A stretch of DNA of 64,000 bases from Bacillota bacterium. GTDB lineage: Bacteria; Bacillota; Clostridia; Christensenellales; SZUA-584. The position numbers and the translations under genes are program-made. Below the pieces are notes generated by a model. It was not told the DNA's origin. It saw only the letters and a list, made by a program, of their open reading frames with translations, and made no database searches. The stretch spans positions 1 through 64,000 of the forward strand of contig JAEYPS010000017.1 of NCBI GenBank assembly GCA_023410475.1. Reading direction: 5' to 3'. Below, in pieces: positions 51,643 through 60,366 of the stretch (position 1 is its first letter; the number at the start of each line of letters is the position of its first letter).

Positions 51643-52653
51643 ATGATATTGGTTACGGGAGCAGGCGGCCATATTGGCAACGTGCTCGTTAAATATCTTT
51701 ATTCAAAAGGCCATAAAGACCTTCGCGTGTTCGTCCAGGAAAGCGAGGACATTTCCCATATCCAAAAGTATGTAAAAGAGGTCATGCGCGGCGATATACG
51801 CGACGGCTACGCTGTCTCGGCGGCCGTTCGAGGCTGCGAGCATGTGTTTCACCTTGCGGGCCTTGTTCAGATTTCAGGCATACATAAAAAGGTAATATAC
51901 GACATTAACGTCGGCGGCACGAAAAACATCGTAGAGGCTTGCCTTGAAAAGGGCGTGAAGCGGTTGCTGCACGTTTCGAGCGTTCACGCTTTGAAGACTC
52001 CTCCCGCGGGCTCTATAGACGAGACGCTCGACCCCAATGTAAGAAACCTAAACGGAGCTTACGCAAAGTCGAAGGCCATGGCCACAATAGAGGTAATGAA
52101 CGCCCTGCAGAAAGGGCTCGACGCGGTTATCGTATTTCCGTCAGGCGTCATAGGGCCGTACGATTTTCGCTCGTCCTATACCGGCAGCGCCATAAAGGGA
52201 TACATAGACGCAAAGAAGACTCAGTATTACTTCGACGGCAAATACGACTTTGTGGACGTCCGTGATGTCGCGGACGGCATATACAGGGCATGGAAGTACG
52301 GAGAAAAAGGGCAGGGATATATAATATCGGGCAGCGTTTCTAGCCTCGAGCAGATAATATGCGCCGTTGAGCAGAGCACCGGCAATACTATTAAGCGCCG
52401 CCGTTTGCCCCAGTTTGTCGTCAAGGCGGCGGCACGGCTTGCCCCCGCGTATTACGCTATGGCTCATAAAAAACCGATACTCTCGAAATATTCGATAGAA
52501 GTGCTTATGTCCAATTCTAATATATCGTGCGAAAAAGCGCAGAAGAGCCTCGGCTATAAGCCGCGCCCGCTGATAAAGACGATACGAGACATGGTGAGAT
52601 GGCACAGGGTGGTCGGCAGAGCCAAGCGCGTCCCGAAAGGGTTCATAATATAG
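51643..52653 (+). CDS. NAD-dependent epimerase/dehydratase family protein
   Basis: A 336-residue extended short-chain dehydrogenase. ILVTGAGGHIGNVLVKYLYS is the nucleotide-binding GxxGxxG, VMRGDIRDGYAVSAAVRGCE holds the D-x-R/D motif, and GAYAKSKAMA is the YxxxK active site with a Ser upstream (HVSSVHA). Such proteins act on sugar nucleotides, flavonoid-like or steroid-like substrates; here the substrate is unknown. GAAAGGAGAATCATC before ATG. Single gene. Confidence 0.85.
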   Translation: MILVTGAGGHIGNVLVKYLYSKGHKDLRVFVQESEDISHIQKYVKEVMRGDIRDGYAVSAAVRGCEHVFHLAGLVQISGIHKKVIYDINVGGTKNIVEACLEKGVKRLLHVSSVHALKTPPAGSIDETLDPNVRNLNGAYAKSKAMATIEVMNALQKGLDAVIVFPSGVIGPYDFRSSYTGSAIKGYIDAKKTQYYFDGKYDFVDVRDVADGIYRAWKYGEKGQGYIISGSVSSLEQIICAVEQSTGNTIKRRRLPQFVVKAAARLAPAYYAMAHKKPILSKYSIEVLMSNSNISCEKAQKSLGYKPRPLIKTIRDMVRWHRVVGRAKRVPKGFII

Positions 52654-52669
52654 CCTTAATAAAAAACGC

Positions 52670-52699
52670 AAGGCTGCGGTTCTGCCGCAGCCTTTTTAT
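52670..52699 (+). terminator. Bidirectional terminator between convergent genes
   Basis: AAGGCTGCGG (52670-52679) / CCGCAGCCTT (52685-52694), T-run after and A-run before, so it serves both the epimerase gene and the minus-strand activase gene. Confidence 0.85.
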
Positions 52700-52712
52700 A
52701 TCTTTATACCGT

Positions 52713-55700
52713 TTATACCGCAGGAGCCGGTTCCTCAAGTTTATCGCCCTTATATTCCTGCTCCGCTTTTCTTATCTTTTCATGAGCCAGCGAAAGCATA
52801 AGCTTTATACGGTTCATCTGGTTCACCTCGCTCGCGCCCGGGTCGTAGTCTATAGCGACGATATTCGCCTCGGGGAACTTCGCGCGTATGGGCTGTATCA
52901 CTCCCTTGCCCACGATGTGGTTGGGCAGACACGCGAATGGCTGCACGCAGACGATGCCGTCCGCGCCCTCCTTTAAGAGCTCCGCCATCTCGCCCGTCAA
53001 AAACCACCCTTCTCCCGTCTGGTTGCCAAGCGACAGGAACTCCGCGGCCGCCTTCGCCTTATCGCTGATAAACGACGGCGGAGAGAAGCGTTTGCTTTCT
53101 TTCAGCACGCTGCGCATTAGCTTCCTCGAGTTCTCAATTATCGATACCGCGGCGTTGCCGAAATGCGCGAACAGCTTGGGCCTTCCGAGCTTCTCGTGCT
53201 TGAAGTTCATATTGTAAGCGCAATACAGCAGGAAATCTATAAGGTCGGGCACCCTTACTTCCGCGCCCTCGTCCTCTAGCACCTTTATTATCTGGTTGTT
53301 CGCAGTCGGGTGATATTTTACAAGTATCTCCCCCACGACGCCTATCACGGGCTTGCGCTCGCCGGTGACGGGTATGCCGTCAAACTCGTCCACCATCTCT
53401 TTTATGCTGCTCTTAAATTTTCGCGTGCTCAATGTCTTGATATTTTCAATAGCGATGTCGCGCCACTTGGCAAACGCCCGTTCAGCATCGCCCCCGCTTG
53501 CCTCATAAGGCCTCGTCGCGAGCGTCAGCCTGTTCAAAAGGTCTCCGTATACCATAGCGCGCATGGCCCGCCTTATGAGCCTGAGCGTTATCTTGAATCC
53601 GGGGTGTTTTTCTATGCCGCCCGCGCTCAGCGATATCACGGGGATATAGCCGTACCCCGCGTCGGTAAGCGCCTTTCTAATAAAGCTGATATAGTTTGAT
53701 GCCCTGCAACCCCCGCCCGTCTGCGATATTATGCACGCGAGCTTCGAGGTGTCGTATCTTCCCGACTTGACGGCCTCAATAAGCTGCCCCGTAACGAGTA
53801 TGGACGGGTAGCACGCGTCGTTGTTGACGTACTTTAGGCCCTCATCCACGGCGGCCTTGTCTACGGAAGGCAAAAGCTCGAATTTGAAACCCGACGCCTG
53901 AAACGCGGCTTTTAAGAAGTTAAAGTGTATAGGCGACATCTGCGGCGAGAGTATCGTGTAATCCTTCATCATGAACTTCTCGAACACGACATTTTTATAT
54001 TCCGCCGCTTTGTCTTTTACTGCCTCCGCTTTGCCCTTCACGGCCTCGGCCTTATCCCTTACGGCGTCGGCTATAGCCTGAAGTCCGCTTTTCTTTCCGC
54101 GCTCGGATACAGCTGCCGCGAGTGAGCGCAGCCTTATCTTAATAGACCCGGTGTTACTTATCTCGTCTATCTTTATAAGCGTGTATATCTTGCCGTACGC
54201 CTTCATTATCTCCTGAACCTGGTCGGTGACTACGGCGTCTATACCGCAGCCGAAAGAGTTCAGCTGCACGAGCTCGAGTCCCGGCGTCCTGCCCGCGAGG
54301 TGAGCCGCAGAGTATATGCGCGTATGATAAACCCACTGGTCGAGCACCCGTATCCTAAGATACTCCCCGAGGTGCGCAACGCTCTGCTCCGTAAGCACCG
54401 CGAACCCGAGAGATGTGATTATAGAGGAAATACCGTGGTTTATCTCGGGGTCAATATGATACGGCCTTCCGCCGAGTATTATCGCCTTTATCTCGCCGCG
54501 CCTTACTCTCGCGACAATCTTCTCGCCCTGGCGCCTTATGTCGGCTTGGAACGCGAGCTTTTCCGTCCACGCGAGCCTTGCCGCCCGCCTTACCTCGCCA
54601 GCCGGTATGTCCGCAAATTCCTCGACGAGCCTCTTTATGAGCCTGTTTAACCTGTCCATGGGCAAAAAAGGCATCAAAAGCTCGACGCCGTTTTCCTTTA
54701 TCTCGGGCATGTTGTTTTTGATATTCTCGGCATATGACGTGACTATGGGGCAGTTGTAGTTGTTGTCTGCCCTTTTCTGCTCTTTTCTCTCGTACGGTAT
54801 GCACGGCAGGAATATGGTCTTAACGCCTGCGTCGATGAGCTTCCTCACAGCCCCGTGCGCGAGCTTTGCCGGATAACACAGCGACTCGGAAGGAATGCTC
54901 TCAATGCCCGCAGTGTATACCGACCTCGACGAGCGCGGAGACAGCACGACCCTGTACGAGAGCGCCGTAAAAAACGTGTGCCAGAACGGGTAATTCTCGT
55001 ACATTCCGAGCACTCTCGGTATGCCTATCTCTCCTCTTTTTGCCTTATCAGCATCCAGCGGCATATACGAGAACATCCTGCTGTACGTATAATCGTACAT
55101 ATCAGGCAGGCTGCTCTTGTCCTGGCCGTCCCCCGCTCCCCTCTCGCAGCGGTTGCCGGATATGAACTTGCGCCCGTCACCGAAGGTGTTTATCGTCAGG
55201 CGGCAGTTGTTCTCGCACCCGCCGCACCTTGTGTTTTTCTTCGTTATCTGCATTGAGCCGAGAGCCTCTCTTGACAGCACGGAAGAAAACGCTCCTTCAG
55301 GGCACGCTTCCTTCGCTATAAGTGCCGCGCCGTACGCTCCCATAAGCCCGGCTATGTCCGGCCTTATGACCTCGCGGCCCGACAAAAGCTCAAGCGCGCG
55401 CAGCACGGCGTCGTTAAGGAACGTGCCGCCTTGCACGACGACGTTTTCTCCCAGTTCGTCTGCGTTTTTGAGCTTTATCACCTTATATAGCGCGTTCTTG
55501 ACGACAGAGTACGAAAGCCCGGCGGATATCGCGCCCAGCATCGCGCCCTCCTTCTGAGCCTGCCTTACCTTTGAGTTCATGAACACCGTGCACCGGCTGC
55601 CAAGATCGACAGGCCGAGATGCAAATAGAGCATGCCTCGCGAACTCCTCTATCGATACTCCCAGAGACGCCGCGAACGTCTCAAGGAACGAGCCGCAACC

Positions 55701-57032
55701 CGACGAACACGCCTCGTTCAGTATGACCTCGTCAATAACGCCGTCCTTTATTCGCATACATTTCATGTCCTGACCGCCGATGTCGAGTATGAAATCCGTT
55801 TCCGGCATGAAATACTTCGCCGCGGTGTAGTGCGCTACCGTCTCAACCTCGTTGTGGTCGAGTTTGAACGCTGCTTTCGCCAGATGCTCGCCGTACCCCG
55901 TTGAGGCCGCGTGCGCTATATACGCCCCTTCGGGCAGCGCGTCGTATATTCCAAAGAGTATATCCTTAATAATATCAAGCGGCCTGCCTTCGTTTGAGCC
56001 GTAATGAGTATGCAGTATCTCCCCTTCGTCCGATATAAGCACGGCCTTCGTAGTCGTTGAGCCCGCGTCTATTCCGAGATAACACGCACCTTTGTAATCC
56101 GCAAGCGGTCTTTTGGGTGCGTCCGCCGCCGCGTGCCTTTGCTTAAACTCCTCGTATTCGATCTCGTCTTTGAACAGCGGCGAAAGATGCGGCGTTGTGT
56201 CTTCAAACTTTTTGCGGCTTTTCGTTCTTTCCAGCAGCGCTCCAAGGCTCACGCGCTCGCTCGCCATTATCGCCGCGCCCGCCGCGACGAACATCATGGC
56301 GTACTGCGTCTCCATAATGCTTTCGGGGGCGAGCTTGAGCGTCTTTACGAACTGCGCTTTCAGCGACGGCAGAAAGTGCAAAGGCCCGCCCAGAAACGCT
56401 ATCTTTCCCCTAATCGGCCTTCCGCATGCAAGACCGCTTATCGTTTGATTTACGACGGCCTGAAACACCGAGGCCGCGATGTCCTCCCTTGCCGCGCCCT
56501 CGTTTATGAGAGGCTGTATGTCGCTCTTAGCGAACACGCCGCATCGCGCCGCAATCTCATAGATATTCGTCGCCTTTGCTGCAAGCGCGTCCAGGCCCTT
56601 CGCGTCCGTCTGAAGCAGCGATGCCATCTGGTCTATAAAAGCGCCGGTGCCTCCCGCGCACGTTCCGTTCATGCGCTGCTCAGTGCTGCCCGAAAAATAC
56701 GTTATCTTCGCGTCTTCGCCGCCAAGCTCTATAGCTACGTCCGTTTCAGGTATGAACTCCCTGACCGCGCTGCCCGCCGCGATGACTTCCTGTACAAACG
56801 GAAGAGAAAGCCATTTGCCTACCGAAAGCCCGCCCGAACCCGTTACGCACGCATACACTTCTATATCACCGAGCGCGTCATACGCGTCTTTCAGCATATC
56901 GCGCACCGCGCCCGCTATATCGCTCATGTGTCTTTTATAATAACTGTGGATCGCTTTCCCCTGTGCCATTACCGCGCATTTGACAGTGGTCGACCCAACG
57001 TCCAGCCCAAGTTTACAGATCTCTTTACCCAT
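52713..57032 (-). CDS. Giant acyl-CoA dehydratase activase-like protein (two BadF/HgdC ATPases + HgdB-like part)
   Basis: About 1,439 residues. Two ASKHA ATPase domains come first: CKLGLDVGSTTVKCAVMAQG (about 1-270) and YLGIDAGSTTTKAVLISDEG (about 320-580), each with the Gly-rich phosphate loop and the cluster-binding Cys near NGTCAGGTGAFID and ACSSGCGSFLETFA. Next, RCGGCENNCRLTINTFGDGR and a DUF2229-like region. The C-terminal third resembles the HgdB/2-hydroxyacyl-CoA dehydratase part (GGCRASNYISFIRKALTDAG, ACYPSILVTGQ). These proteins are common in anaerobes and are thought to deliver low-potential electrons with ATP. Physiological substrate unknown. Start ATG at 57032 with a weak RBS; the frame extends to 57110. 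Confidence 0.85.
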   Translation of the reverse strand: MGKEICKLGLDVGSTTVKCAVMAQGKAIHSYYKRHMSDIAGAVRDMLKDAYDALGDIEVYACVTGSGGLSVGKWLSLPFVQEVIAAGSAVREFIPETDVAIELGGEDAKITYFSGSTEQRMNGTCAGGTGAFIDQMASLLQTDAKGLDALAAKATNIYEIAARCGVFAKSDIQPLINEGAAREDIAASVFQAVVNQTISGLACGRPIRGKIAFLGGPLHFLPSLKAQFVKTLKLAPESIMETQYAMMFVAAGAAIMASERVSLGALLERTKSRKKFEDTTPHLSPLFKDEIEYEEFKQRHAAADAPKRPLADYKGACYLGIDAGSTTTKAVLISDEGEILHTHYGSNEGRPLDIIKDILFGIYDALPEGAYIAHAASTGYGEHLAKAAFKLDHNEVETVAHYTAAKYFMPETDFILDIGGQDMKCMRIKDGVIDEVILNEACSSGCGSFLETFAASLGVSIEEFARHALFASRPVDLGSRCTVFMNSKVRQAQKEGAMLGAISAGLSYSVVKNALYKVIKLKNADELGENVVVQGGTFLNDAVLRALELLSGREVIRPDIAGLMGAYGAALIAKEACPEGAFSSVLSREALGSMQITKKNTRCGGCENNCRLTINTFGDGRKFISGNRCERGAGDGQDKSSLPDMYDYTYSRMFSYMPLDADKAKRGEIGIPRVLGMYENYPFWHTFFTALSYRVVLSPRSSRSVYTAGIESIPSESLCYPAKLAHGAVRKLIDAGVKTIFLPCIPYERKEQKRADNNYNCPIVTSYAENIKNNMPEIKENGVELLMPFLPMDRLNRLIKRLVEEFADIPAGEVRRAARLAWTEKLAFQADIRRQGEKIVARVRRGEIKAIILGGRPYHIDPEINHGISSIITSLGFAVLTEQSVAHLGEYLRIRVLDQWVYHTRIYSAAHLAGRTPGLELVQLNSFGCGIDAVVTDQVQEIMKAYGKIYTLIKIDEISNTGSIKIRLRSLAAAVSERGKKSGLQAIADAVRDKAEAVKGKAEAVKDKAAEYKNVVFEKFMMKDYTILSPQMSPIHFNFLKAAFQASGFKFELLPSVDKAAVDEGLKYVNNDACYPSILVTGQLIEAVKSGRYDTSKLACIISQTGGGCRASNYISFIRKALTDAGYGYIPVISLSAGGIEKHPGFKITLRLIRRAMRAMVYGDLLNRLTLATRPYEASGGDAERAFAKWRDIAIENIKTLSTRKFKSSIKEMVDEFDGIPVTGERKPVIGVVGEILVKYHPTANNQIIKVLEDEGAEVRVPDLIDFLLYCAYNMNFKHEKLGRPKLFAHFGNAAVSIIENSRKLMRSVLKESKRFSPPSFISDKAKAAAEFLSLGNQTGEGWFLTGEMAELLKEGADGIVCVQPFACLPNHIVGKGVIQPIRAKFPEANIVAIDYDPGASEVNQMNRIKLMLSLAHEKIRKAEQEYKGDKLEEPAPAV

Positions 57033-57604
57033 ATCGTTAATCCGGATTCCTTTCGCATCGATTAGTATACACCTAACGCAATGAATAATAAAGCGGCAAG
57101 ATAAAATCATAATCTATATTCATTATATAATAATATGTAACTTTATGTGTAAAGCTTGATTGCAGGCGCACTTTCATGTTATTATTTATGCACACCTCAA
57201 AAAGCATTCATAACTTTTTGAGGACCTCGTATTAACGATATTAATATTCGCACACGTGCGATTCCTTGTATAAGGCGCTGTATTTCAATTCCGCGGCGCC
57301 CGGTGCATGTACGCTCCCAAAAACTTCACGACTTTTTGGGGACCAAGTAAAACCCGGTAACTCCGGAAGAAGGGGCCGCTGAGAACGGCTCCTGCATCAA
57401 AAATCAATTTTGGCAGACTGCTGTGTTTTGTTGTTTGTGCTTTGGGTATCAGGCGTTATTTGAACACCTGAAAAAAACGTTTTCTGTTACCTGAAAAGAA
57501 CGTATTACTGCATTTAATATGACTTGCGTTCATACGCTGCAAAGATTAACGGAATAATATTTATGCAGCGTATAGCTTAAATAAACCGAAGGAGGATAAA
57601 GATA
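57033..57604 (+). promoter_or_regulatory. Structured leader/regulatory region before DapB-like gene
   Basis: 572 bases between divergent genes without convincing ORF. It holds hairpin A (57195-57223, stem CCTCAAAAAG/CTTTTTGAGG), hairpin B (57315-57341, stem CCCAAAAA/TTTTTGGG), a third hairpin (GGGGCCG/CGGCTCC, 57373-57393), direct repeats ACCTGAAAAAAACGT (57466-57480) and ACCTGAAAAGAACGT (57489-57503), and a 10-bp inverted repeat ATACGCTGCA/TGCAGCGTAT (57532-57541, 57564-57573) just before the RBS. Hairpins A and B share flanks and loop length and differ by a compensatory pair. I do not recognise a known riboswitch. Confidence 0.5.
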
Positions 57605-58384
57605 TTGAGTATAAGTGTTGGGATGTACGGGTTTGGGAAGACCGGCTATTTTGTTGCTCAGGAGATACTGAAGGACGACGTCTGCGACTTAAAATGGGTG
57701 ATCAGAAGGTCTTCAAAGCATGAGGGCGATTATGCGAGCAGGCTTTTTGGTTTTGAGTATGACAAAGGTATCATACATTCCTTAGGCTCGATACAGCCTG
57801 AGACGTTTTTTAAGGACAACTTCGTTGATATTATAATAGATTTTTCAGGCGTATCGGCTGTCGAGTCTTATCAGGCAGCTGCCCCTTACGGCACGAGGAT
57901 AGTATCAGCCGTGTCAAAATATGATAAAGAGCATCTTAACCAGCTAAAAGCTCTCGGTCAGCAGACGGCCGTACTGTATTCTCCGAATATAACGCTCGGC
58001 ATCAACTTTCTTATAGAGATATCCAAAGTGCTCCAGCGCATAGTGCCTCACGCCGATATTGAGATAATAGAAGAGCATTTCAGAGACAAGCCCGACACCT
58101 CAGGAACGGCGCTGCGCATCGCCGAGGATCTTGGGCTTGACAGGCAAAGGCATGTCAACTCCATAAGGGTGGGAGGCATTGTCGGAAAGCACGAAGTGGT
58201 ATTCGGGCTGCCGAATCAGACAATCCGCCTTATACACGAATCATTAAACAGAGCGGCGTTCGGGCAGGGCGCGATATACGCGGCAAAGTGGCTTATACAC
58301 AAGAAAAAAGGCGTTTACACTATGGAGGAGGCCGTAAAGCTAAGCTTTGCCAAAAATCTAAACATTTTTGACCCTGAGTGTTAG
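57605..58384 (+). CDS. DapB-like dehydrogenase/reductase
   Basis: A 259-residue protein with Rossmann start VGMYGFGKTGYFVAQEILKD. SPNITLGINFLIEISKVLQR and EEHFRDKPDTSGTALRIAED correspond to the DapB-type GANFSIG and HHRHK...SGTAL segments, and VGGIVGKHEVVFGLPNQTIR followed by LIHESLNRAAFGQGAIYAAK to its C-terminal dimer face. So the closest family is 4-hydroxy-tetrahydrodipicolinate reductase, but the catalytic His pair of DapB is only partly kept (HF instead of HH), so another substrate is possible. TTG start at 57605 after AAGGAGGATAAAGATA. Confidence 0.7.
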   Translation: MSISVGMYGFGKTGYFVAQEILKDDVCDLKWVIRRSSKHEGDYASRLFGFEYDKGIIHSLGSIQPETFFKDNFVDIIIDFSGVSAVESYQAAAPYGTRIVSAVSKYDKEHLNQLKALGQQTAVLYSPNITLGINFLIEISKVLQRIVPHADIEIIEEHFRDKPDTSGTALRIAEDLGLDRQRHVNSIRVGGIVGKHEVVFGLPNQTIRLIHESLNRAAFGQGAIYAAKWLIHKKKGVYTMEEAVKLSFAKNLNIFDPEC

Positions 58385-58440
58385 CACACCCGTAAATACC
58401 CTGCTTTTAATAATCAAAATCCTGCGCTGCATACAGGCAC

Positions 58441-58463
58441 AAAAAAGCCTCCTTATCGGAGGC
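58441..58463 (-). terminator. Terminator between convergent genes
   Basis: GCCTCC-TTATC-GGAGGC (58447-58463) with six A before it, so a T-run on the minus strand ends the GNAT transcript; the plus-strand side has TTT only. Confidence 0.85.
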
Positions 58464-58470
58464 TTTAATG

Positions 58471-59601
58471 CTATCCAAGATGTTTTACGAAGCAGCGCCT
58501 GCGCTTGTGCTGCCTTACGTCATAATTCTTCCAGAAATCCTGTACCTTTCTGTTATGCTCGAGCTCGGGCGAGGATTCGGCATACTCAACGCCCTGCTCT
58601 ATAGCCGAGGCGGTTATCTCGTTCATAAGCAGCGCGGCAAGCCCTGCCTTCTGGTAATCGGGGTGCACTGCGACGAGGTAAAGCTCTATCTCTTTGGGGC
58701 TTTTGAGAGCCTTTAAGAGATATGCCCATCCAAACGGCAGCATCCTGCCCTTCGATTTCTGAAACGCCCTCGCCAAAGACGGTGCCGCAAGCCCGAACCC
58801 TACGAGCTTGTCGTTTTCATCGACGATGAACTTTGCGTATTTGGGGCTCAGCAGGGGCGTAAAGCGCCTGAGATAATCTTTTGCGACATTCTCGGTGTAC
58901 GGAACTACTCCGTACAGGTCTTTATAGCACTCGCTCATAAGGTCGAAAAACTGTATTATGATGGGGGCTGCTTCCTTGATCTTTTTAATATTGTAGAAAC
59001 GCACATTCGAGCGCTCCATCACCTTTTTGGCGAGCTGCTGCACGCGCGCTACCCTCTTGTCGTTTCTGTCGGGCGCTTTGATGCGATATTCCACCCAATC
59101 GATATCCTTTTGATATCCATGAGCCTCATAATGTTTCTGATAGTAAGGATAGTTATATATCGTGACGGTAGAGCCCATCTCGTCGAAGCCCTCTATAAGG
59201 AGCCCTTCCTTGTCAAGGTCGGTAAAACCAAGCGGCCCGTGAGCCTCGTTTAGCCCTTGATCTTTCGCCCAGTCTTCAACGGCCTTGAAAAGCGCTCCCG
59301 AAACCTCCATGTCATCGATAAAATCCATTCTGGTTATGCGGATCTGCTTTTGGTCCCAGAGCTCGTTTGACGTATGGTTGACTATAGCTCCTATTCGCCC
59401 GACAATTTTACCTTCTCTGTACGCTAGAAAAAATTTGGCGTCGCAGTATTCAAACGAAAAGTTCGTCTCGGGCCTGAGCATATCCAATTCGTCGGCTTTA
59501 AGCTCCGGCACATAGTTCTTCTGTCCTTTATACAGCTTGTCCGGAAAGCTGACGAATTTTTTAAGGTCTTTTACTTCGCTGATCTCTTTTACCTCAACCA
59601 T
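58471..59601 (-). CDS. GNAT-like N-acetyltransferase
   Basis: A 376-residue protein. The C-terminal half has the GNAT core: YLVAVHPDYQKAGLAALLMN (acetyl-CoA loop, about residues 310-329) and GVEYAESSPELEHNRKVQDF. The N-terminal half looks like a second, degenerate acyltransferase domain (KFFLAYREGKIVGRIGAIVN). This size and layout match a conserved Clostridia/Bacteroidetes family annotated only as N-acetyltransferase. Substrate unknown. ATG at 59601 has GGGGG upstream; the frame extends to 59613 with a TTG. Confidence 0.8.
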   Translation of the reverse strand: MVEVKEISEVKDLKKFVSFPDKLYKGQKNYVPELKADELDMLRPETNFSFEYCDAKFFLAYREGKIVGRIGAIVNHTSNELWDQKQIRITRMDFIDDMEVSGALFKAVEDWAKDQGLNEAHGPLGFTDLDKEGLLIEGFDEMGSTVTIYNYPYYQKHYEAHGYQKDIDWVEYRIKAPDRNDKRVARVQQLAKKVMERSNVRFYNIKKIKEAAPIIIQFFDLMSECYKDLYGVVPYTENVAKDYLRRFTPLLSPKYAKFIVDENDKLVGFGLAAPSLARAFQKSKGRMLPFGWAYLLKALKSPKEIELYLVAVHPDYQKAGLAALLMNEITASAIEQGVEYAESSPELEHNRKVQDFWKNYDVRQHKRRRCFVKHLG

Positions 59602-59795
59602 GGCTTCCCCCAACCTCTACAATAAAGAATATAGATTTATTATATCAAACGCCTTTGTATAAGTATATAAAAATAATCCTCGCGCGCCTTATCGGATGTG
59701 GTATATTATTTTATTTTTTGGCAACCATTGTTTTATAGCAACCGCTTTTATGCTCCTTTATATTTTGCGTAAATAATTAATGCGCAAGAAAGCAG

Positions 59796-59816
59796 CAGGG
59801 CCGCCAGTGCGGCCTT
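59796..59816 (-). terminator. Hairpin after mreD
   Basis: On the minus strand GGCCGC-ACTG-GCGGCC, with a poor T-run (CTGCTGCTTTCT). Possible weak terminator. Confidence 0.5.
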
Positions 59817-59844
59817 GTTGCGTATTATGTTGTTTGGCAGAGGT

Positions 59845-60366
59845 TTACGACAGTCTCCTGAAATCTTCCGAGCTTCTTTTCTTTAAACTCTTTGTTCGGT
59901 AGAGCCTGCGCATTATCAGATGAACGAGAAACATGAAAACGCCCGTCATGGCGGCCTCGGGAAGCATATACCTTAAAAACATTTCTGAAAGCAAAAACTG
60001 CTTGTCAAGAGTATACGCCAAAAGCGCGCCCAAAGCCTCGCGCATAAAATAACCGCCGATGGCGAGAAAAAACGGGAGCACTATTTTATCTACATAGTAG
60101 ATGTTTTTGCGTATAAAGAACATAACGGCGCCTGTCAGAAAATAAGGAAGGGCGTAATATCCTATTATGCCCGAATAAAGATCGAGAAAAAGCCCGCATG
60201 CAAGACCGACAGCCGCTCCGGCCATGCTGTTTTCGAGTATGACTATCGACACTATTGTGCAAACGATGATATCGGGAGCCGTATCGGCTATATTTATATG
60301 AGGGAACACGGCGCTCGCAATAATTATATTGACAAACGTAACGGCGGCTAATATCAGATACCTCAT
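59845..60366 (-). CDS. mreD: Rod shape-determining protein MreD
   Basis: A 173-residue integral membrane protein with about five helices: MRYLILAAVTFVNIIIASAV at the start, GLACGLFLDLYSGIIGYYAL in the middle (the conserved G-x-x-x-D-x-x-S/G segment). It works with MreC and the elongation machinery in lateral cell-wall synthesis. Its ATG overlaps the mreC stop (ATGA), so the two are coupled. mreB is not in the window. Confidence 0.92.
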   Translation of the reverse strand: MRYLILAAVTFVNIIIASAVFPHINIADTAPDIIVCTIVSIVILENSMAGAAVGLACGLFLDLYSGIIGYYALPYFLTGAVMFFIRKNIYYVDKIVLPFFLAIGGYFMREALGALLAYTLDKQFLLSEMFLRYMLPEAAMTGVFMFLVHLIMRRLYRTKSLKKRSSEDFRRLS

